Shown here: piece after piece, positions 6,608-10,304 of the stretch | How positions within the stretch are numbered: the first letter of the stretch is position 1 | Layout of the letters: every line of letters begins with the position of its first letter | Source: DATKEH01 sp035546355 | GTDB lineage: Bacteria > Acidobacteriota > Thermoanaerobaculia > Multivoradales > JAIOJS01 | Assembly (NCBI GenBank): GCA_035546355.1 | Contig: DATKEH010000388.1 | Location: forward strand, 1-10,304 | Length of the DNA stretch: 10,304 nucleotides | Direction of reading: 5' to 3' | Position numbers and translations under genes: made by a program | Notes under the pieces: model-generated | What the model was told of the DNA's origin: nothing | Databases searched by the model: none | What the model saw: only the letters and a program-made list of their open reading frames with translations

Positions 6608-7856
6608 GCTGGGTGTCGGGCTGGTGGCGACGGGGGTGGCGGCCCTGGTGATGGCCCTGCTGGCCATACTCACCGCACTGGTGGAGCGCAGCGGGCCGAT
6701 ACGGCTGCGCCACTGGGCCGAGGAGGCCGGCGGTGGCCTGCGCGTCCTCTACACGCGCACTCCGCGTTTCGAGGCGTTCCGGTTCCTGCTCAGCGTGCTG
6801 GCGCGCCTGGCGGCGATCGCCGTCTTCGCTCTGCTGCTGCACCTGCTGCTCGTGGCCGGGGCTGCCGGTGGATTCGCCTGGGCGGTCGGCGGCACGGCCC
6901 TGTGGCTGGCGGCGGTGGAGGTGCTCAACCGCCATCTCGTCGGCCGCCAGCCGGAGCTGGCCCTGCGCCGTTTGACGCCCCTGTACCGCGCCCTCCACCT
7001 GCCGCTGCGTCCGCTGCTGCCGCTGATGGCGCCGCTGCTGCCGCGGCCGGAGGGGGAGACGACCGGGCTCGAGGAGGCGACGCGCGGCGAGATCGAGGCC
7101 TACGTCGACCTCGGTCGCCGGGAGGGGATCCTCGAGGCGGGGGAGGAGGAGCTGCTACGCGGGCTGGTCCACTTCGGAGACACCCAGGTACGCAGCGTGA
7201 TGACGCCCCGCATCGACGTGGTCTGCGCGCCCCTGACCGCGGCTCCCGGCGAGCTGGTGGAGATCGTGCTGCGCTCGGGACACTCCCGCATCCCGCTGTA
7301 CCGCGAGTCGATCGACGACATCGTCGGCTTCGTCCATGTCCGCGATCTGCTGCGCATCGTCCACCGCGGCGGCGCGAACGGCGTCGAGGCATTCCTCCAG
7401 CCCATCCACGTCGTCCCCGAGACCAAGTCCCTGGCGCTGCTGCTGCGGGAGCTCCAGGAGCGCCACCAGGAGGTGGCGGCGGTGGTGGACGAGTACGGCG
7501 GCACCCAGGGGCTGGTCACCATCGAGGACCTCCTCGAGGAGATCTTCGGCGAGATCTCCGACGAGCACGATCGCGCCGAGCCCGAGGAGGTACAGCTCCC
7601 CGACGGCAGCTGGCGCGTCGACGGCCGCACCCATCTCGAGGAGCTCGAGGAGCTGCTCGACGTGCGCATCGAGCACGACGAGTGGGAGACGGTGGGGGGG
7701 CTGGTGTTCGGGCTCCTCGGCCACATCCCGCGGGTGGGGGAGAGCGTGGTGGCGCACGGCCTGCAGTTCCTGGTCGAGGGCGCCGACGAGCGCCGCGCGC
7801 GGCGGGTGCGGATCTCACGGCTGCAGCCGCCGGTGGCGGCGCCGGAGGAGGCGTGA
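6600..7856 (+). CDS. CorC/HlyC-family CBS-domain membrane protein
   Basis: This is a membrane protein of the HlyC/CorC (TlyC) group, associated with Mg/Co efflux or ion homeostasis. Hydrophobic segments lie at about 5-28, 62-86 and 90-110, so the first 150 residues form a membrane part in the position of DUF21/CNNM. It is short and I could not match clear DUF21 motifs. The conserved cytoplasmic part follows: EIEAYVDLGRREGILEAGEEELL (164-186), VRSVMTPRIDVV (197-208) opening CBS1, GHSRIPLYRESIDDIVGFVHVRDLL (227-251), CBS2 at about 265-320 with VVDEYGGTQGLVTIEDLLEEIFGEI, and a CorC_HlyC domain (330-408) with WETVGGLVFGLLGHIPRVGE. It starts 8 bases inside ybeY and ends directly against era. The E. 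coli neighbour of ybeY (YbeX) lacks the membrane part, so this copy is the longer membrane form. The transported ion, if any, cannot be read from sequence. Confidence 0.92.
   Translation: MAELGVGLVATGVAALVMALLAILTALVERSGPIRLRHWAEEAGGGLRVLYTRTPRFEAFRFLLSVLARLAAIAVFALLLHLLLVAGAAGGFAWAVGGTALWLAAVEVLNRHLVGRQPELALRRLTPLYRALHLPLRPLLPLMAPLLPRPEGETTGLEEATRGEIEAYVDLGRREGILEAGEEELLRGLVHFGDTQVRSVMTPRIDVVCAPLTAAPGELVEIVLRSGHSRIPLYRESIDDIVGFVHVRDLLRIVHRGGANGVEAFLQPIHVVPETKSLALLLRELQERHQEVAAVVDEYGGTQGLVTIEDLLEEIFGEISDEHDRAEPEEVQLPDGSWRVDGRTHLEELEELLDVRIEHDEWETVGGLVFGLLGHIPRVGESVVAHGLQFLVEGADERRARRVRISRLQPPVAAPEEA
7844..7851 (+). promoter_or_regulatory. Strong Shine-Dalgarno fixing the era start
   Basis: GGAGGAGG at 7844-7851, inside the last codons of the corC-like gene, lies five bases before the ATG at 7857. 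It is the strongest ribosome binding site in the operon. It supports the upstream ATG even though this adds about 20 poorly conserved residues before the first beta strand of Era. No in-frame alternative start lies between that ATG and the GTVALVG strand. Confidence 0.7.
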
Positions 7857-8810
7857 ATGGGCCCCGGAGACTCGACTCGTCGGTCGCTCCAGGGGCCGGG
7901 TAGCGGTGGCAGGGCCGGCACCGTCGCGCTGGTAGGCCGTCCCAACGCCGGCAAGTCGACCCTGCTGAACCGTCTGCTGGCGGAGAAGATCGCCATCGTC
8001 TCGGAGAAGCCGCAGACCACCCGCAACCGCATCGTCGGCATCCTCACCGAGCCGCGCGGCCAGATCGTCTTCTTCGATACCCCGGGCATCCACAAGCCGG
8101 TGCACCGCATGAATCGCGGCATGGTGCAGGAGGCCGAGGAGGCCATGGGGAGCGCCGACGTCGCCTGTCTGCTGGTCGACGCCGGCGAGCCGTTCGGCCG
8201 CGGTGACCAGTTCCTGCTGCAGCTGGTGTCTCGCCTGTCGGCGCCGCGGCTGCTGCTGCTCAACAAGCTGGACGCCATCCGCAAGGAACGGCTGCTGCCG
8301 CTGATGCAGCGCTACGGTGACAGCGGCGTCTTCGCCGAGATCCTGCCCGTCTCCGCGCTGACCGGGGAGGGGTGCGAGGCGCTGCTGGAGATGCTGTTCG
8401 CGCGCCTGCCGGAGGGGCCGCCGCTCTACGACCCCGAGCTGCTGACGGTTCATCCGGAGCGCTTCCTCGCCGCCGAGAGGATCCGCGAGAAGGTGCTGGC
8501 CCAGACCGGCGAGGAGATCCCCTTCTCCACGGCGGTGGTGGTGGACCGCTGGCAGGAGGACCCCGACACCGGCCTGGTGCGCATCTGGGCGTCGATCCTC
8601 GTCGAGCGTCCGGGGCAGAAGAAGGTCGTGGTGGGGGCCGGGGGCCAGCGGGTCAAGGCCATCGGCACCGCCGCTCGCCTCGACCTCGAGGAGCTCCTCG
8701 ACCGCCGGGTGTTCCTGCAGCTGCACGTGCGGGTGGAAGCGCAGTGGCGGGAGAACCCGCGCATCCTCGCCGAGCTGGCCCGTGAGGTGCACGCCCGGCT
8801 GCCGGGGTAG
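7857..8810 (+). CDS. era: GTPase Era, 30S ribosome assembly
   Basis: Era is an essential Ras-like GTPase that binds the 3' end of 16S rRNA and checks 30S maturation. GTPase motifs are G1 GRPNAGKST (27-35), the G2 region QTTRNR (53-58), G3 DTPG (74-77), G4 NKLD (136-139) and G5 SAL (166-168). The KH domain follows from about 200, with IPFSTAVVVDRW (221-232), VRIWASILVERPGQKKVVVGAGG (241-263) and QRVKAIG (264-270). The usual GKGG-type KH loop here reads GAGG, losing the Lys. The N-terminal extension of about 20 residues is Gly/Ser/Arg-rich and has no family equivalent that I recognise. Length is 317 against about 300 for most Era proteins. The gene abuts the corC-like stop with no gap, is the last gene of the operon, and faces a convergent gene 42 bases away. 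Confidence 0.97.
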   Translation: MGPGDSTRRSLQGPGSGGRAGTVALVGRPNAGKSTLLNRLLAEKIAIVSEKPQTTRNRIVGILTEPRGQIVFFDTPGIHKPVHRMNRGMVQEAEEAMGSADVACLLVDAGEPFGRGDQFLLQLVSRLSAPRLLLLNKLDAIRKERLLPLMQRYGDSGVFAEILPVSALTGEGCEALLEMLFARLPEGPPLYDPELLTVHPERFLAAERIREKVLAQTGEEIPFSTAVVVDRWQEDPDTGLVRIWASILVERPGQKKVVVGAGGQRVKAIGTAARLDLEELLDRRVFLQLHVRVEAQWRENPRILAELAREVHARLPG

Positions 8811-8852
8811 CGCCGGGGGAAGAGGGGCCGGGCGCCGCCGCGGCCGCGAGCG
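8811..8852. other. Convergent gap between era and the collagen-like gene
   Basis: This 42-base stretch separates two facing genes and is almost entirely G and C. It contains inverted arms GGCCG (8826-8830) and CGGCC (8841-8845) with a ten-base spacer, and the palindrome CGCGGCCGCG (8839-8848). No T or A tract follows on either strand. If transcription ends here, it is not by a classical intrinsic terminator. Confidence 0.3.
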
Positions 8853-10007
8853 CTACTCCCGGATCGACCAGTCCAGGCGCCAGGTGGCGCAAGCCTCACC
8901 GGCTCCCGCCGGCCGCATCTCGACGTCGAGGAACGCCTCGTCGACCGCGCCGCAGGTCATCGGCAGGGCGAGGACGAGACGGGCCGTCTCGCCAGGGAGC
9001 GCGGTGACGCATCGGTTCCTCGTCTTGTCGCACGGCACCGTGGCCGACGACCAGCAGGCGCAGAGCCGCGCCGGGGCGCCCTCGCTCTCCAGCGCCAGGG
9101 TAGCCACGATGGGACGCTCGAAGCGGTCGGAGAGGCAGAAGCGCCGGTCCTCCTCGACGGCGGCGAGGGCGAGGCGGTCGACGTCGTCCGCACCGAAGGC
9201 CCCGGCGAGCGCCCCGCCGCGCGTCTCCGGATAGCCCGCCAGCACCGGCACCTGCGGCGTCAGCAGGTCGGGGAGGTCGGCGCCGCCCCAGGCGAGGTCT
9301 TCCCTCCGGCAGGCGGCCGCCTCCAGGCCGGTGGCGGGCGCCGCCGAGGCGGCGGCCAGCGGGGGCGCGCCGGTGGCTGGGCCGAGCGTCGCCGCCGGAC
9401 CGCCAGCAGTGAGGGGAGCGCACAGCAGCTCACCGGCGGCACCGAAACCGGTGAGCGCGGTCCCCGCGGGGCAGCTACGGCCGGCGACGGTAGCGAGCAG
9501 AGACGGCCCCGGTGGCCCCGACGGGCCGGCCGGACCCTGGGGGCCCATGGGCCCCGTGGCGCCTGCCTCCCCCGGCGGTCCGCTGGGGCCTGGCGGCCCG
9601 GCCTGGCCGCGAGGGCCGGGCGGTCCCGGCTCGCGGCGCTCGGCCACCGCCAGGCGTTCCAGCAGCGGCTCGGGCACCGTGACGTGGAAGACGTCGTACT
9701 CCGCGAGCCCGCTGCCGCGCGCCACGATCAGCAGATGCGTCCCGGCATCGACGCCGGCCGGCAGCGCCGCCTCCAGCCAGTCGCTGCCGTGGGCGAGGAC
9801 CTCGAGATCCTCGAACCCCAGGGTCACCGTCGGCGGCGGGTCGCCGAAGTCGAGCCCCCGGACCACCAGGATGCCGGTGGTGAGATGGGCGCGGGCCGAC
9901 AGCACCACCAGCTGGGCCGCGGCCGCCTCGGCTTCCTGGGCCGCCAGGGGCGCGGCGGAAGAGCCCATCAGGGCGGCCACAGCGAGGGCATGGAGGCGGC
10001 GAGGCAT
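8853..10007 (-). CDS. Secreted protein with IPT/TIG-like domain, collagen-like repeat and Cys-rich C-terminal region
   Basis: I do not recognise a named gene. From the ATG at 10007 the product has 384 residues. A signal peptide covers about 1-23, with an MPRR start, a hydrophobic core and likely cleavage after PLAA, so the protein is exported. Residues 38-111 look like an IPT/TIG beta-sandwich: GILVVRGLDFG, PTVTLGFEDLEVL, ALPAGVDAGTHLLIVA, FHVTVP. A Gly-X-Y tract follows (128-169, 14 unbroken triplets), then SCPAGTALTGFGAAGELLCAP (178-198). The remaining region to 384 includes an Ala/Pro/Gly linker and matches no family I know. All ten cysteines lie after the collagen tract, which suggests disulfide bonds in an exported fold. 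IPT followed by a collagen-like tract recurs in secreted proteins of environmental bacteria. The upstream GTG at 10097 was not used because it overlaps a promoter-like box and would add a non-signal Arg-rich stretch. The ribosome binding site is weak (AAGAG at 10022-10018). The gene is transcribed against the operon and alone. Possible roles are surface adhesion or structure. Confidence 0.85.
   Translation of the reverse strand: MPRRLHALAVAALMGSSAAPLAAQEAEAAAAQLVVLSARAHLTTGILVVRGLDFGDPPPTVTLGFEDLEVLAHGSDWLEAALPAGVDAGTHLLIVARGSGLAEYDVFHVTVPEPLLERLAVAERREPGPPGPRGQAGPPGPSGPPGEAGATGPMGPQGPAGPSGPPGPSLLATVAGRSCPAGTALTGFGAAGELLCAPLTAGGPAATLGPATGAPPLAAASAAPATGLEAAACRREDLAWGGADLPDLLTPQVPVLAGYPETRGGALAGAFGADDVDRLALAAVEEDRRFCLSDRFERPIVATLALESEGAPARLCACWSSATVPCDKTRNRCVTALPGETARLVLALPMTCGAVDEAFLDVEMRPAGAGEACATWRLDWSIRE
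9501..9626 (-). repeat. Collagen-like Gly-X-Y repeat tract, 14 triplets
   Basis: This tract encodes fourteen consecutive Gly-X-Y triplets, residues 128-169 of the secreted protein. Most begin Gly-Pro (GPP, GPR, GPS, GPM, GPQ, GPA), with GQA, GEA and GAT as exceptions. There are no interruptions. The tract is short for a stable unmodified triple helix, so it may serve as a trimerising stalk between the IPT-like head and the Cys-rich domain. The DNA is a degenerate 9-base-type repeat, so copy number could vary between strains. Confidence 0.9.
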
Positions 10008-10087
10008 GGAGTCGTTTCTCTTACGGGCCGCGGGCGTCCGTCGTCGCCGGCGAGGGGGGAGCGGCTGCCGTTGCGCCGGACCGCGGC

Positions 10088-10098
10088 AATCTACCACG
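10088..10098 (-). promoter_or_regulatory. Candidate extended -10 promoter for the collagen-like gene
   Basis: Read on the minus strand, bases 10098 to 10088 give CGTGGTAGATT. TGGTAGATT fits the extended -10 form TGnTAnnnT, and its hexamer TAGATT matches TATAAT at four of six positions. Transcription would start near 10081 and give a leader of about 75 bases before the ATG at 10007. No good -35 is seen. The first eight bases are repeated in mirror image at 10174-10181 in front of the divergent gene, which raises confidence that both are used. Confidence 0.4.
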
Positions 10099-10120
10099 AC
10101 CCGGTCCCTTCCCGGGGCAG

Positions 10121-10142
10121 ATCCCTCAAATCATTGAAGGAT
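10121..10142. promoter_or_regulatory. Operator-like imperfect palindrome between divergent promoters
   Basis: A 22-base dyad has outer arms ATCC (10121-10124) and GGAT (10139-10142) and inner arms TCAA (10126-10129) and TTGA (10134-10137), separated by ATCA. Eight of the nine outer pairs match; the single mismatch is at 10125/10138. It is an AT-rich island in very GC-rich DNA and sits midway between the two candidate promoter boxes. This is the position and size expected for a dimeric regulator site. No regulator gene is visible in the window. Confidence 0.45.
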
Positions 10143-10173
10143 AGCGACTTGCCTACATCACGTCGCACCTTCG

Positions 10174-10184
10174 CGTGGTAGCAT
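10174..10184 (+). promoter_or_regulatory. Candidate extended -10 promoter for the rightmost gene, giving a near-leaderless mRNA
   Basis: CGTGGTAGCAT contains TGGTAGCAT, an extended -10 form with hexamer TAGCAT (10179-10184, four of six positions). A start about seven bases downstream would fall near 10191, only a few bases before the ATG at 10194. No Shine-Dalgarno sequence lies before that ATG, which is consistent with a leaderless or nearly leaderless transcript. Confidence 0.35.
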
Positions 10185-10193
10185 GGCGCGGCG

Positions 10194-10304
10194 ATGGAGA
10201 CCGCCACCCTCAACCGCCGGGTCGACGTGCTCAGCGACAGCCTGCGCAAGTTCGTGCGGCGTGGCGCCCGCAGCAACATCTCACGGATGCTGGGCAAGGT
10301 GCGT
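10194..10304 (+). CDS. 5' end of an unidentified gene, possibly an MgtE N-domain-like protein (3' truncated)
   Basis: Only the first 37 codons are in the window, starting METATLNRRVDVLSDSLRKF, and the frame is open to the edge. The segment is a charged, probably helical N terminus. The pattern LRKFVRRGARSNISRMLGKV resembles the start of MgtE N-terminal (superhelical) domains, where a short helix precedes the 'kl-PaDiA' segment, but that diagnostic segment would lie beyond the window. Codon use, with nearly all third positions G or C, supports real coding. The ATG at 10183 was rejected because its frame gives a Cys/Ser/Ala-rich peptide typical of out-of-frame GC-rich DNA. The gene is divergent from the collagen-like gene and may share its control region. 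The family guess is weak; the presence of a gene is fairly secure. Confidence 0.5.
   Translation, partial: METATLNRRVDVLSDSLRKFVRRGARSNISRMLGKVR

Noticed and set aside
7635..7652. Two tandem copies of CTCGAGGAG
   Set aside because: They encode the acidic helix HLEELEEL within the CorC domain, where codon preference explains the repeat.
8811..8852. Intrinsic terminator between era and the convergent gene
   Set aside because: GC hairpins are possible but there is no T tract on either strand.
10008..10097. Upstream GTG start (10097) adding 30 residues to the collagen-like protein
   Set aside because: The added residues are Arg/Pro-rich and would bury the signal peptide; the GTG lies within the candidate -10 box, so it may not be transcribed.
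10091..10297. 68-codon minus-strand frame covering the divergent region
   Set aside because: Antisense to the rightmost gene and spans both promoter-like boxes; no motif, and composition is unlike the real genes.

Overview
The window is very GC-rich chromosomal DNA (around 70% or more by eye, with third codon positions almost all G or C) from a Gram-negative-type bacterium. It holds a PgpH-type 7TM-HD c-di-AMP phosphodiesterase next to phoH, ybeY, corC and era, and a secreted IPT plus collagen-like protein. This combination fits Acidobacteriota best, with Myxococcota or Desulfobacterota relatives as the main alternative. The assignment is inference from gene content, not a phylogenetic result.

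Layout. (1) Bases 2-1129 carry the 3' part of a bifunctional NAD(P)HX epimerase/dehydratase (nnrE-nnrD), joined by an ATGA overlap to tsaE (1126-1560), a tRNA t6A biosynthesis ATPase with an unusual P-loop. (2) After a 136-base gap with two small dyads comes a stand-alone 3-hydroxybutyryl-CoA dehydrogenase (1697-2551). (3) A 128-base leader with an extended -10-like box inside a dyad, a second hairpin and a possible 33-codon upstream ORF precedes a compact five-gene cluster: phoH (2680-3684), PgpH-like HD phosphodiesterase (3693-6167), ybeY (6167-6607), corC-like (6600-7856) and era (7857-8810). Every junction overlaps, abuts or leaves only 8 bases, so this is almost certainly one operon. (4) Convergent to it on the minus strand is a secreted protein with an IPT/TIG-like domain, 14 Gly-X-Y triplets and a Cys-rich C-terminal region (8853-10007). 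(5) A 186-base divergent intergenic region carries mirrored CGTGGTAG boxes around an operator-like imperfect palindrome. (6) The window ends in the first 37 codons of a plus-strand gene that may start with an MgtE-N-like domain.

How the genes fit together. nnrD repairs damaged NAD(P)H. tsaE supports t6A modification of tRNA. PhoH (YbeZ type), YbeY and Era are linked to rRNA maturation and 30S assembly. The HD phosphodiesterase would set c-di-AMP levels, and the CorC-like protein is a membrane CBS protein tied to ion homeostasis. Most of the window is ordinary housekeeping. The parts least explained are the secreted collagen-like protein with its divergent control region, the phoH leader and the altered TsaE P-loop. 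I saw no CRISPR array, tRNA, rRNA, insertion sequence or clear new defence system.
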